A stretch of DNA of 64,000 nt. Origin: Comamonadaceae bacterium UBA4962 (GTDB taxonomy: Bacteria; Pseudomonadota; Gammaproteobacteria; Burkholderiales; Burkholderiaceae_C). The stretch is from NCBI GenBank assembly GCA_002397315.1, contig DHAE01000026.1, positions 279,037 through 343,036 on the forward strand. Reading direction: 5' to 3'. The position numbers and the translations under genes are program-made. The notes beneath the pieces were generated by a model. That model ran no database searches. It saw nothing but the letters and a program-made list of their open reading frames with translations, and had not been told where the DNA came from. Shown one piece after another: positions 1 to 8,537 of this stretch. Position 1 is the stretch's first letter. The number at the start of each line of letters is the position of its first letter.

Positions 1-1
1 C

Positions 2-730
2 GTGCATGCGGTGCGCGAGGCCATGCGCCTGCAGCTCGCCGTGGCCCTGCAGGCGGACTGGGAGTGGATCTGGGAACAGCACCACGACACCGGCGCCTAC
101 CGGCCCGATGCGGTCTCCTCCGGCCGCCGCGCGCTGGCGGGCATGGCGCTGTCGATGCTGTGCCTGGCCGCGCGCCGCACGGGCGACACCGTGTGGCCCG
201 GCAAGGCCTACCAGCGCTTCAAGGACGCCGGCAACATGACAGACCGCTTCAACGCGCTCGGCGCGCTGGTGGCGAGCGGCCAGCCCCTGGCGGCCCAGGC
301 CCTGGCGCGGTTCCATGCGATGTTCAAGGACGAGGCCCTGGTGCTGGACAAGTGGTTCGCGCTGCAGGCCGGCACGCCCGACCGCGGCGGCGACGTGCTG
401 CCCGCGGTGAAGCAGCTCATGAAGCACCCGGACTTCAGCCTCAAGAACCCGAACCGCGCGCGCAGCCTGATCTTCAGCTACTGCAGCGCCAACCCCGGCG
501 CGTTCCACCGGCCCGATGCCGCGGGCTACGTGTTCTGGGCGGACCGGGTGCTCGAACTCGACGCGTTGAACCCGCAGGTGGCGGCCCGCCTCGCGCGCGC
601 CCTCGACCGCTGGAGCAAGCTCGCGGAGCCCTACCGCACCGCTGCCCGCGAGGCGATCGCCCGCGTGGCCGCCAAGCCCGACCTGTCCAACGACGTGCGC
701 GAGGTGGTGAGCCGCGCGCTCGCCGGCTGA
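2..730 (+). CDS. pepN: Aminopeptidase N, C-terminal part (5' end outside window)
   Basis: This is the last 242 codons of an M1-family zinc aminopeptidase N. The catalytic HExxH region lies upstream of the window. The visible part is the all-helical C-terminal domain typical of the bacterial PepN branch, with recognisable stretches such as DAGNMTDRFNALGAL, FHAMFKDEALVLDKWF and SLKNPNRARSLIFSYCSANP. The enzyme removes N-terminal residues from peptides in the cytoplasm. It ends 63 bases before fbp, on the same strand, so the two may be co-transcribed. The first base is only the window edge, not a start codon. Confidence 0.93.
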   Translation: MHAVREAMRLQLAVALQADWEWIWEQHHDTGAYRPDAVSSGRRALAGMALSMLCLAARRTGDTVWPGKAYQRFKDAGNMTDRFNALGALVASGQPLAAQALARFHAMFKDEALVLDKWFALQAGTPDRGGDVLPAVKQLMKHPDFSLKNPNRARSLIFSYCSANPGAFHRPDAAGYVFWADRVLELDALNPQVAARLARALDRWSKLAEPYRTAAREAIARVAAKPDLSNDVREVVSRALAG

Positions 731-793
731 CGCGCGCTACCCGCAGCCCTTCTTCCAGCATCGCATCGAAAGAAAGACCGAGAGACCCCACCC

Positions 794-1801
794 ATGGCAC
801 AACGCATCAGCCTGACCCGCTACCTCGTCGAGCAGCAACGCGTCGACGGACTCATCCCCTCGCAGCTCCGGCTGCTGCTCGAAATCGTCGCGCGCGCCTG
901 CAAGGGCATCAGCCAGGCCGTGAACAAGGGTGCGCTCGGCGGCGTGCTCGGTTCGGCCGACAGCGAGAACGTGCAGGGCGAGGTGCAGAAGAAGCTCGAC
1001 ATCATCGCCAACGAAGTGCTGATCGAGGCGAACGAATGGGGCGGCCACCTCGCGGCGATGGCGTCCGAGGAGATGGACAGCATCTACGTGGTGCCCAACC
1101 GCTACCCGCAGGGCGAATACCTGCTGCTGTTCGATCCCCTGGACGGCTCGTCCAACATCGACGTGAACGTGAGCATCGGCACCATCTTCAGCGTGCTGAA
1201 GAAGCCCGAGGGCCATCCGGGCGTGACCACCGAGGACTTCCTGCAGGCCGGCAGCAAGCAGGTCGCCGCGGGCTACTGCATCTACGGCCCGCAGACCACC
1301 CTGGTGCTCACCGTGGGCGACGGCGTGGCGATGTTCACGCTCGACCGCGAACAGGGCTCCTTCGTGCTGGTGCAGGAGAACGTGCGCATTCCCGCCGACA
1401 CCAAGGAATTCGCGATCAACATGAGCAACATGCGCCACTGGGACGCCCCGGTGAAGCGCTACATCGACGAGTGCCTGGCCGGTGTCGAAGGCCCGCGCGA
1501 GAAGGACTTCAACATGCGCTGGATCGCCAGCATGGTGGCGGACGTGCACCGGATCCTCACGCGCGGCGGCATCTTCCTCTACCCCTGGGACAAGCGCGAG
1601 CCGAACAAGCCCGGCAAGCTGCGCCTGATGTACGAGGCCAACCCCATGGCCTGGCTGGTCGAACAGGCCGGCGGCGCCGCGACCAACGGCCGGGAGCGCA
1701 TCCTCGACATCCCGCCGAAACAGTTGCACGAACGCGTCAGCGTGATCCTCGGATCAAAAAATGAAGTGGAACGCGTGACGCGCTACCATTCCGGTATATA
1801 A
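794..1801 (+). CDS. fbp: Fructose-1,6-bisphosphatase, class 1
   Basis: A 335-residue protein of normal length for class 1 FBPase, which removes the 1-phosphate of fructose-1,6-bisphosphate in gluconeogenesis and, where present, the Calvin cycle. The metal- and phosphate-binding signature DPLDGSSNID begins at about residue 114. The substrate-binding stretch FLYPWDKREPNKPGKLRLMYE and the closing EQAGGAATNG region are both present. The ATG at 794 gives the family-typical N-terminus (RISLTRYL). The stop codon TAA is shared with the -10 box of the downstream tRNA gene. Confidence 0.96.
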   Translation: MAQRISLTRYLVEQQRVDGLIPSQLRLLLEIVARACKGISQAVNKGALGGVLGSADSENVQGEVQKKLDIIANEVLIEANEWGGHLAAMASEEMDSIYVVPNRYPQGEYLLLFDPLDGSSNIDVNVSIGTIFSVLKKPEGHPGVTTEDFLQAGSKQVAAGYCIYGPQTTLVLTVGDGVAMFTLDREQGSFVLVQENVRIPADTKEFAINMSNMRHWDAPVKRYIDECLAGVEGPREKDFNMRWIASMVADVHRILTRGGIFLYPWDKREPNKPGKLRLMYEANPMAWLVEQAGGAATNGRERILDIPPKQLHERVSVILGSKNEVERVTRYHSGI

Positions 1802-1802
1802 T
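1775..1802 (+). promoter_or_regulatory. Sigma-70 promoter of tRNA-Thr, inside the fbp 3' end
   Basis: A perfect -10 box TATAAT lies at 1797-1802 and a four-of-six -35 box GTGACG at 1775-1780, with a 16-base spacer. The -10 overlaps the fbp stop codon (1799-1801) and sits 10 bases before the mature tRNA 5' end. The tRNA therefore probably has its own promoter in addition to read-through from fbp. Confidence 0.6.
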
Positions 1803-1812
1803 TCAATTCTTC

Positions 1813-1888
1813 GCCGGTGTAGCTCAGTCGGTAGAGCAGCTCATTCGTAATGAGAAGGTCGGGTGTTCGATTCATCTCTCCGGCACCA
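1813..1888 (+). tRNA. tRNA-Thr (anticodon CGT)
   Basis: A 76-base cloverleaf with an encoded 3' CCA. The D-loop segment GTAGCTCAGTCGGTAGAGC, the anticodon stem-loop with CTCATTCGTAATGAG (anticodon CGT, reading ACG) and the T-loop TTCGATT can all be read directly. The acceptor stem pairs GCCGG with CCGGC, has a U-U mismatch at pair 6-67 and closes with G-C at pair 7-66. This is the minor Thr isoacceptor that reads ACG. It is followed directly by a terminator. Confidence 0.95.
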
Positions 1889-1893
1889 AACAG

Positions 1894-1929
1894 AAAAGCC
1901 CCTGATTCGCAAGAGTCAGGGGCTTTTTT
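1894..1929 (+). terminator. Rho-independent terminator after tRNA-Thr
   Basis: An inverted repeat, AAAAGCCCCTGA and TCAGGGGCTTTT, with a 10-base loop is followed by a T run. It starts 6 bases after the tRNA CCA. It also lies at the 3' end of the convergent LysR gene (stop at 1951), and its A/T-flanked symmetry could let it act in both directions. Confidence 0.9.
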
Positions 1930-1950
1930 CATGGGGCGCCCGCCGCCGCG

Positions 1951-2862
1951 CTAACGGCGTCCGCCGAGGCGTGAAACGCCTGCGGGCACACCCTCCAGGA
2001 GGATCGCCATCAGATCGCCCACCAGCGGATTCTCCGGCGCCGCCGGCCACACGGCATAGGCCTCGGACTGCGCCACGGCGTCGCCCACCGGCCGGAACAC
2101 CGCGCCCGGCAGGCGCGAGCGTTCCATGGCCTGCGGCACCAGGGCCACACCCAGGCCCTGCGAGACCAGGGAGACCACCGCGAGCCAGTGCCGCACCTCG
2201 TGCCCGATTTCCGGCTGGAAGCCCGCGCTCGCGCAGATCGACAGGATGCGCGCGTGGTAGTCGGGCGAGACGGCGCGCGCGAACAGCACGAAGGGTTCGC
2301 CCGCGAGATCGCGCAGATCGACGGCCTTCCTGCGCGCCAGGCGATGCCCCGCGGGCAGGCAGCAAAGAAAGGGCTCCGCCACCAGCAGGCGCTGCCGCAG
2401 CGTCGCCGGCAGGCGGCTGGTATGGACGAAGCCCAGGTCCAGCCGGTCGTGCAGCAGCTCGCCGATCTGCTCGCCGGAGTTCAGCTCCTGCAGCGAGACG
2501 CGCACTCCGGGATGGCGCTGCTGGAATGTGCCCAGCGCCTGCGGCAGTCCGCGGTACAGCATGGCGCCCACGAAGCCGATGCGCAGCCGCCCCGCGAGCC
2601 CCGCCGCCACGTCGCGCGCTTCCGATACCGCCTCCTCCGCCTGCGCCAGCACCCGCCGCGCGGATTCCTTGAGGGCCAGGCCGGCGGGGGTGAGGCGCAC
2701 GTCCTTGGGGGTCCGCTCGAAGAGCTGCGCCCCGACGCGCTCCTCCAACTGCCGGATGGCCACCGAGAGCGGAGGCTGGGACATGTTCAACCGGGCCGCG
2801 GCGCGCCCGAAATGCAGTTCGTCCGCGAGTACCGCGAAGTAGCGCAGGTGCCTCAGTTCCAT
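1951..2862 (-). CDS. LysR-family transcriptional regulator
   Basis: A 303-residue protein that begins MELRHLRYFAVLADELHFGR and has a winged helix-turn-helix over about residues 1-60 (AAARLNMSQPPLSVAIRQLEERVG), followed by a periplasmic-binding-like effector domain. It is divergent from the acyl-CoA dehydrogenase operon, with 99 bases between the start codons. It therefore most likely controls that operon and itself, as is usual for LysR proteins. The effector cannot be told from sequence; an acyl-CoA or carboxylate intermediate is plausible. The start gives the canonical LysR N-terminus. Confidence 0.9.
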   Translation of the reverse strand: MELRHLRYFAVLADELHFGRAAARLNMSQPPLSVAIRQLEERVGAQLFERTPKDVRLTPAGLALKESARRVLAQAEEAVSEARDVAAGLAGRLRIGFVGAMLYRGLPQALGTFQQRHPGVRVSLQELNSGEQIGELLHDRLDLGFVHTSRLPATLRQRLLVAEPFLCCLPAGHRLARRKAVDLRDLAGEPFVLFARAVSPDYHARILSICASAGFQPEIGHEVRHWLAVVSLVSQGLGVALVPQAMERSRLPGAVFRPVGDAVAQSEAYAVWPAAPENPLVGDLMAILLEGVPAGVSRLGGRR

Positions 2863-2881
2863 GGCGGGATGTCGATAGGTG

Positions 2882-2926
2882 ATTCGAATGGCACAAGACC
2901 GATTCGATATTAGACACGAATGGCCA
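2882..2926. promoter_or_regulatory. Putative LysR operator in the divergent intergenic region
   Basis: The gap between the two divergent starts holds a perfect palindrome ATTCGAAT (2882-2889). Further copies of its half-sites follow: GATTCG from 2901 and CGAAT from 2917. Clustered dyads between a LysR gene and its divergent target are the usual arrangement for these activators. No clean -35/-10 pair was identified. Confidence 0.4.
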
Positions 2927-2961
2927 CGCGCCGAAGAATGGAGTTCATACAAGGAGACACC

Positions 2962-4680
2962 ATGACGACCCCGCCCTCGCATGCGCCCGGGAACCATCCG
3001 GTTCCGGATGGCCACGGCCGCAATCTGTTCGACACCGATACCGAACTGCAGTCCCTGCTGGCGCTCTATCTGCCGGAGGACCTGTACGCGCACATGCGCC
3101 CGCACTTCGTGCGCCTCGGCGGCCTGGCAGGCGGCCTGCTGGACGACCTGGCCGGCACCGCCGACCGCAATCCCCCGGTGCTCGAACACCGCACGCGCAC
3201 CGGCCTCGACGTGCAGCGCATCGTCAAGCACCCGGCCTATGTCGAGATGGAGCGGCTGGCGCTCAGCGAATTCGGCCTGGGGGCCATGTCCCATCGCGAG
3301 GAAACCTTGGGCTGGCGGGGCCCCATGCCGGCGCTCGTCAAGTACGCGCTGACCTATCTCTTCGTGCAGGCCGAGTTCGGCCTGTGCTGCCCGGTCTCCA
3401 TGACCGATTCGCTGACGCGCACGCTGCGCAAGTTCGGCAGCCCGGAACTGCTGGCGCGCTACCTGCCGGCCCTCACCTCGCTCGATGTCGACGAGCTGGC
3501 GCAGGGCGCGATGTTCATGACCGAACAGGGCGCCGGCTCCGACATCGCCGCCACCGCCACGCGGGCCCTGCCTGCCGGCGACGGCAGTTGGCGTCTGAGC
3601 GGCGACAAGTGGTTCTGCTCGAATCCCGACGCGGGGTTCGCGATGGTGCTGGCCCGCATCGACGGGGCGCCCGAGGGCCTCAAGGGGGTCTCGCTCTTCC
3701 TGCTGCCGCGGCGGCTGGAGGACGGCAGCCTCAACCACTACCGCATCGTCCGCCTGAAGGACAAGCTGGGCACGCGCTCCATGGCCAGCGGCGAGATCCA
3801 GCTCACGGGCGCGGTGGCCTATCTGGTGGGCGAGGAAGGCCGCGGCTTCGTGCAGATGGCCGACATGGTGAACAACTCGCGGCTGTCCAACGGCGTGCGC
3901 GCCGCGGGGCTGATGCGGCGGGCGGTGTCCGAGGCCGAATTCGTCGCCGCCGAGCGCCGGGCCTTCGGCCGCGCACTGCAGGACATGCCGCTCATGCGCC
4001 GCCAGCTCGACAAGCTGCGCGTGCCCGCCGAGCAGGCCCGGACCATGGTGTTCCAGACCGCCCGCGCGCTCGCGCGCTCGGACGCCGGCGAGAAGGATGC
4101 CTATGCCCTGCTGCGCATCCTCACGCCGCTCATCAAGTTCCGCGCCTGCCGCGACGCGCGCAAGGTGACCGGCGATGCGATGGAGGTGCGCGGCGGCTGC
4201 GGCTACATCGAGGAATTCAGCGACGCGCGCCTCGTGCGCGATGCGCACCTGGGCTCGATCTGGGAAGGCACCAGCAACATCGTCGCGCTGGACGTGCTGC
4301 GCGCGATCCGCCGCGAAGGCTCGCTGCCGGTGCTGGCCGCCCACAACACCGCGCTGCTCGAAGACGCGGCCCTGCCCCCGGCCTTCGCCGCCGCCCTCGC
4401 GCACAGCTTCGGGCGCGCCTGCGCGCTGGCCGAAACCGCGCTGCAGGAGGACGGCGGCGAGGTGCTGGCCCGCCAGGCCGCGTCCGCCCTCTACCACTGC
4501 ACCAGCGCCATCGCCATGGCCTGGGAGGCGGGCAAAACCGGCTCCGCCGCGCGCATGCACTGGGCCCGCATGGTGCTGTGGCACCGCGTGCTGCCGCGCG
4601 ATCCGCTGCGACCCGACGTACCGCCCGCCGAATGGCAGGACCGCCTGGGTACGCCTTCGACGGCCGCTGCCACGGCCTGA
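2962..4680 (+). CDS. Acyl-CoA dehydrogenase family protein
   Basis: A 572-residue flavoprotein of the acyl-CoA dehydrogenase superfamily, longer than the usual ~390 residues and closer in size to the AidB/long-chain-type branch. Motifs: MTEQGAGSD at about residue 186 (substrate/FAD loop), DKWFCSNPDAGFAMVLAR in the middle beta domain, and the C-terminal GGCGYIEEF with EGTSNI at about residue 435 (FAD binding). The start at 2962 is preceded by AAGGAGA at 2951-2957; an upstream in-frame start has no such site. It leads a likely operon with the Bug protein and CoA-transferase. The exact acyl substrate is unknown. Confidence 0.87.
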   Translation: MTTPPSHAPGNHPVPDGHGRNLFDTDTELQSLLALYLPEDLYAHMRPHFVRLGGLAGGLLDDLAGTADRNPPVLEHRTRTGLDVQRIVKHPAYVEMERLALSEFGLGAMSHREETLGWRGPMPALVKYALTYLFVQAEFGLCCPVSMTDSLTRTLRKFGSPELLARYLPALTSLDVDELAQGAMFMTEQGAGSDIAATATRALPAGDGSWRLSGDKWFCSNPDAGFAMVLARIDGAPEGLKGVSLFLLPRRLEDGSLNHYRIVRLKDKLGTRSMASGEIQLTGAVAYLVGEEGRGFVQMADMVNNSRLSNGVRAAGLMRRAVSEAEFVAAERRAFGRALQDMPLMRRQLDKLRVPAEQARTMVFQTARALARSDAGEKDAYALLRILTPLIKFRACRDARKVTGDAMEVRGGCGYIEEFSDARLVRDAHLGSIWEGTSNIVALDVLRAIRREGSLPVLAAHNTALLEDAALPPAFAAALAHSFGRACALAETALQEDGGEVLARQAASALYHCTSAIAMAWEAGKTGSAARMHWARMVLWHRVLPRDPLRPDVPPAEWQDRLGTPSTAAATA

Positions 4681-4718
4681 TCCATTCGCCACCACAACTA
4701 CAACGGAGACAAAGCACG

Positions 4719-5699
4719 ATGAAGAAACGCACCCTGATGTCCGCCGCCTGCGTCCTGCTGGCGGCCCCCTTCCTGGCGCCTGCGGGCGCCGCGGACGCCT
4801 TCCCGGCCAAGCCGATCACCCTGGTGATCCCCTACCCGCCCGGCGGGCCGACCGATGCCATGGCGCGCACCCTCGCCGCCGAGATCAAGGACCGGATCGG
4901 CCAGCCGATGATCGTGGAGAACCGCGCGGGGGCCAACGGCAACATCGGCGCCGAATACGTGGCCCGCGCGGAGCCCGACGGCTACACGCTCATGTTCGGC
5001 ACTTCGGGGCCCCTCGCCATCAACGCGAGCCTCTACGCCAAGATCGGCTACGACCCGGTCAAGAGCTATGCACCGGTGATCCGCGTGGGCTATCTGCCCA
5101 ACATCCTGGTGGTGCACCCCAGCGTGCCGGCGCAGAGCGTGAAGGAGCTCGTCGCCTACGGCCGGGCGCATCCGGGCAAGCTGGCCTACGCCTCCTCGGG
5201 CAGCGGCGCATCCTCGCACCTCGCGGGCGTGCTGTTCAACTCCGTGGCGGGAACCGACTTCCTGCATATCCCCTACAAGGGCACGGGCCCCGCGCTCAAT
5301 GACCTGCTGGGAGGCCAGGTCGCCATGAGCTTCACCGACGTGCTGACCGCCCAGCCCTACGTCAAGGCGGGCAGGTTGCGCGCGCTGGGGGTGACGACCG
5401 CGAAGCGCTCGCAGGCCCTGCCGGACGTGCCCACGGTGGCCGAACAGGGATACCCGGGCTACGACGTCAGCGTGTTCTTCGGCGTCGTGGCGCCCGCGGG
5501 CACGCCGGCCGACCGCATCGCCCTCCTCAACAAGGCATTCGCCGGAGCGCTCTCCAGCCCCAAGGTCAAGGCGCTGTTCGCCTCGCAGGGGCTGGAGGCC
5601 GCCACGGATACCCGCCCGCAGGCGCTGGGACGCTTCATCGCCGACGAGACGGCCAAGTGGGGGCAGGTCGTGCAGCAGTCGGGGGTCCGCCTTGACTGA
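4719..5699 (+). CDS. Bug/TctC-family periplasmic solute-binding protein
   Basis: A 326-residue secreted protein with a clear signal peptide (MKKRTLMSAACVLLAAPFL, cleavage near AGAADA). The family signatures IPYPPGGPTDAMAR, ENRAGANGNIGAEYVARAEPDGYT, HIPYKGTGPALNDLLGGQV and DVPTVAEQGYPGY are all present. Bug proteins bind carboxylates in the periplasm and deliver them to a tripartite tricarboxylate transporter or act as sensors. No TctA/TctB membrane subunits lie nearby, as is common in Burkholderiales. It sits between an acyl-CoA dehydrogenase and a CoA-transferase, so its ligand is probably an organic acid used by that pathway. Confidence 0.92.
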   Translation: MKKRTLMSAACVLLAAPFLAPAGAADAFPAKPITLVIPYPPGGPTDAMARTLAAEIKDRIGQPMIVENRAGANGNIGAEYVARAEPDGYTLMFGTSGPLAINASLYAKIGYDPVKSYAPVIRVGYLPNILVVHPSVPAQSVKELVAYGRAHPGKLAYASSGSGASSHLAGVLFNSVAGTDFLHIPYKGTGPALNDLLGGQVAMSFTDVLTAQPYVKAGRLRALGVTTAKRSQALPDVPTVAEQGYPGYDVSVFFGVVAPAGTPADRIALLNKAFAGALSSPKVKALFASQGLEAATDTRPQALGRFIADETAKWGQVVQQSGVRLD

Positions 5700-6834
5700 G
5701 CGGGCCGCCACCGGCGCACTGGCCGGCATCCGCGTGCTCGATCTCTCGCGCATCCTCGGCGGGCCGTACTGCGGCCAGATCCTGGGCGACCATGGCGCCG
5801 ACGTGCTCAAGGTGGAGCCGCCCGAGGGCGACGACACCCGTACCTGGGGCCCGCCGTTTCGCGATGGCGTCGCGTCGTACTACATGGGACTGAACCGCAA
5901 CAAGCGGGTGCAGCACCTCGACCTCTCCAGCGAGGAGGGCCGGGCCCGCCTGCTGGAGCTGGTGGCCCAGGCCGACGTGCTCGTGGAGAACTTCAAATCC
6001 GGCACCATGGAGCGCTGGGGCATCGGCTACGAAGCGCTCTCGCAGCGCTTTCCGCGGCTGGTCTGGTGCCGCGTGAGCGGCTTCGGCAGCGACGGCCCGC
6101 TGGGCGGCCTGCCCGGCTACGATGCGGCGGTGCAGGCGATGGCCGGCATCATGAGCGTCAATGGCGAGTCGGGCGGCGACGCCCTGCGCGTCGGCCTGCC
6201 GGTGGTGGACATGGTCACGGGGCTGCATGCCGTCATCGGCGTGCTGCTCGCGCTGCAGGAGCGCCAGCGCAGCGGCCGCGGCCAGTTCGTGGAGGCGGCA
6301 CTCTACGACAGCGGCCTCTCGCTGCTGCATCCGCATGCGGCGAACTGGTTCATGGACGGACGCGTACCGGGCCGCACCGGCAACGCCCATCCCAACATCT
6401 ACCCGTACGACACGCTGCGCACCGCCAGCGAGCCTGTCTTCGTCACGGTGGGCAACGACCGGCAGTTCGCGGCCTTCTGCCGCTGCATCGGCCTTCCGGA
6501 TCTGGCGGACGATCCGCGCTTCGCGCGGGCGGGCGACCGGTCGCGGCACCGCTCGGAGCTGAAACCGCTGCTGGAGGAGGCGACGCAGGCGCTGCAGGCC
6601 GCCACGCTGGTCGAACGGCTGATGGCTGCCGGCGTACCGGCGGCGCCCGTGCTGGATGTGGACGCGGCGCTGGAGCATCCGCACACCGTGCACCGGAAGA
6701 TGGTGGTGGCGATGGAGTCCGGTTACCGCGGCCTGGGTAGCCCGGTGGCGCTGAGCCGTACGCCGGCCACGTACCGCCATGCGCCGCTCACCCCGGGCGA
6801 TGCGTTCCTGCCCCGGGATGCCTGGAGCGGCTGA
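5692..6834 (+). CDS. CaiB/BaiF-type (family III) CoA-transferase
   Basis: A 380-residue family III CoA-transferase that moves CoA between carboxylic acids in the cytoplasm. It opens with the typical GIRVLDLSRILGGPYCGQILGDHGAD. The Asp in PVVDMVTGLH (about residue 173) matches the position of the catalytic Asp of formyl-CoA transferase. It starts with TTG at 5692 and overlaps the preceding gene by 8 bases, which indicates translational coupling. With the acyl-CoA dehydrogenase it would activate an acid and then dehydrogenate it. The acid is unknown. Confidence 0.9.
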   Translation: MTERAATGALAGIRVLDLSRILGGPYCGQILGDHGADVLKVEPPEGDDTRTWGPPFRDGVASYYMGLNRNKRVQHLDLSSEEGRARLLELVAQADVLVENFKSGTMERWGIGYEALSQRFPRLVWCRVSGFGSDGPLGGLPGYDAAVQAMAGIMSVNGESGGDALRVGLPVVDMVTGLHAVIGVLLALQERQRSGRGQFVEAALYDSGLSLLHPHAANWFMDGRVPGRTGNAHPNIYPYDTLRTASEPVFVTVGNDRQFAAFCRCIGLPDLADDPRFARAGDRSRHRSELKPLLEEATQALQAATLVERLMAAGVPAAPVLDVDAALEHPHTVHRKMVVAMESGYRGLGSPVALSRTPATYRHAPLTPGDAFLPRDAWSG

Positions 6835-6975
6835 CGCGCCCCTTCTGGCGTCGTTGCCGCACCTTGTCGTGCTGCTCGTACTGTCTGCGATGCAGCGCCT
6901 CGCCAGAGCCGCTTCGCCGACTCGTGTCAGCCGCTCTTGGCGGGGCGGCCCCAGCCGCCAGCGGGATCGCCGGCC

Positions 6976-7797
6976 TTACGCCGACGCATCCGCGTGCGCC
7001 GCGCTCGCGTGCAGGCAGATGGCCGCCGCCGCGCCCACGTTGAGCGACTCCTCGCCGCCCGGCTGCGCGATGCGGATCAGGTGCGTGGCGCGCTGCTGCA
7101 GCGCGTCGGACACGCCCTGCCCTTCATGGCCCAGGATCCAGCCGCAGGGCCAGGGCAGCTGCGCGCGGTGCAGCAGGTCGCCGCCGTGCGAACTGGTGGC
7201 CAAGAGCGGCACCGCGAGCGTGTCGATGTCCTCGGCGGCCAGGCCTTCGGCGAGGTGCAGCGCGAAATGCGCGCCCATGCCGGCCCGCAGCACCTTGGGG
7301 CTCCAGAGGCCCGCCGTACCCTTCAGCGCGGCGATCTGGCGGAACCCGAAGGCCGAGGCGCTGCGCAGGATCGAGCCGACGTTGCCGGCGTCCTGCAGCC
7401 GGTCCAGCACCACCGTGGGCAGGCCGGGCTGCAGCGCGGGCGCCTCGGGGGCCGCCACCACGAAGCCCATGCGCGCCGGCGATTCGAGGCCGCTCACGTC
7501 GGCCCAGAGCGCGTCGGCGAGCACCACGTTGCGCGTGGCATGGCCGCCCCAGGCGTGTTCCCACGCGGGCCAGGCGGATTCGGCGTACACCCCGATGGCC
7601 GGGCGCACGCCGCGTTCCAGCGCGGCGCGGCACAGGTGGTCGCCTTCGAGCCAGACGCGGCCCTGGCGCCGGTAGGCCCCGCTGTCCTGTGCAAGACGGC
7701 GCAGGTCCTTCACGAACGCGTTGTCGCGCGACTGGATGAACGTCGCCGCGGCAGCCGGCGAGCCGCCGGCACCGGCGGGATGGCGGGTGCCGGTCAT
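6976..7797 (-). CDS. TrmH/SpoU-family RNA 2'-O-methyltransferase
   Basis: A 273-residue SPOUT methyltransferase with an N-terminal substrate-binding region (FIQSRDNAFVKDLRRLAQD) and a C-terminal knotted domain. The three SpoU motifs are LDRLQDAGNVGSILRSASAF, LGHEGQGVS and RIAQPGGEESLNVGAAAAI. Such enzymes use S-adenosylmethionine to methylate ribose 2'-OH groups in rRNA or tRNA. Its ATG overlaps the rnhB stop (ATGA), so it is the last gene of the envelope block. The target nucleotide cannot be assigned; an RlmB-like 23S rRNA role is one possibility. Confidence 0.88.
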   Translation of the reverse strand: MTGTRHPAGAGGSPAAAATFIQSRDNAFVKDLRRLAQDSGAYRRQGRVWLEGDHLCRAALERGVRPAIGVYAESAWPAWEHAWGGHATRNVVLADALWADVSGLESPARMGFVVAAPEAPALQPGLPTVVLDRLQDAGNVGSILRSASAFGFRQIAALKGTAGLWSPKVLRAGMGAHFALHLAEGLAAEDIDTLAVPLLATSSHGGDLLHRAQLPWPCGWILGHEGQGVSDALQQRATHLIRIAQPGGEESLNVGAAAAICLHASAAHADASA

Positions 7798-8537
7798 GCG
7801 CGCATGCCCTGGAACGCCGCGGAGCCCGCGAGGACGGCGGGGCCTACGGTCACGGTCACGGTCGTGGTGGTGATCGTAGCGATGGACGGAGCCGGCCCGC
7901 CGCCCGGCATCACCGCGCGCTGCACCGCGGCCGCCACGGGCGCGAAGGAGCGGCGGTGCTCGGGGCAGGCGCCGTGGGCCTGCAGCGCGGCCATGTGCTC
8001 CGCCGTGCCGTAGCCCTTGTGGCCGGCGAAACCGTAATGCGGATAGGCCTCGTGCAGGCGCGCGCACCATCGGTCGCGCGTTACCTTCGCGAGGATGGAG
8101 GCCGCGGAGATCGACTGCACCAGCGCGTCGCCCTTCACGATCGCCTCGGCCGGCACGTCGAGCGGCGGCAGGCGGTTGCCGTCCACCAGCACGCGCACGG
8201 GCTTGAGCCGCAGGCCGGCCACGGCGCGGCGCATCGCCAGCATCGTGGCCTGCAGGATGTTGAGCGTGTCGATCTCTTCCACCGAGGCCTCGGCCACGCT
8301 GCAGCACAGGGCCTTGGCGCGGATCTCGTCGAACAGCGCTTCGCGCCGCGCGGCCGTCAGCACCTTGGAATCGGCCAGGCCGGCGATCGGCTGCAGGTCG
8401 TCGAGGATCACGGCAGCGGCCACCACGGGCCCGGCCAGCGGCCCGCGGCCGGCCTCGTCCACGCCCGCCACGAGTCCGGGCGGGTGCCATGGCAGTTGGG
8501 CCTGGTCAGCCCGCGGCAAGGATTTTCTGGATCGCAT
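7794..8537 (-). CDS. rnhB: Ribonuclease HII
   Basis: A 247-residue RNase HII, which cuts RNA in RNA-DNA hybrids and removes single misincorporated ribonucleotides. It has the GVDEAGRGPLAGPVVAAAV motif with the first catalytic Asp-Glu pair, the DSKVL region and the SISAASILAKVTRDRW block. It overlaps lpxB by 32 bases and the methyltransferase by 4. The last ~40 residues are a low-complexity Thr/Val-rich tail (TITTTTVTVTV) beyond the conserved core, and the DNA there is repetitive. Confidence 0.94.
   Translation of the reverse strand: MRSRKSLPRADQAQLPWHPPGLVAGVDEAGRGPLAGPVVAAAVILDDLQPIAGLADSKVLTAARREALFDEIRAKALCCSVAEASVEEIDTLNILQATMLAMRRAVAGLRLKPVRVLVDGNRLPPLDVPAEAIVKGDALVQSISAASILAKVTRDRWCARLHEAYPHYGFAGHKGYGTAEHMAALQAHGACPEHRRSFAPVAAAVQRAVMPGGGPAPSIATITTTTVTVTVGPAVLAGSAAFQGMRA

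Noticed and set aside
1951..4695. A very long N-terminal extension of the LysR gene
   Set aside because: The LysR helix-turn-helix begins at 2862; the upstream open frame only mirrors the acyl-CoA dehydrogenase.
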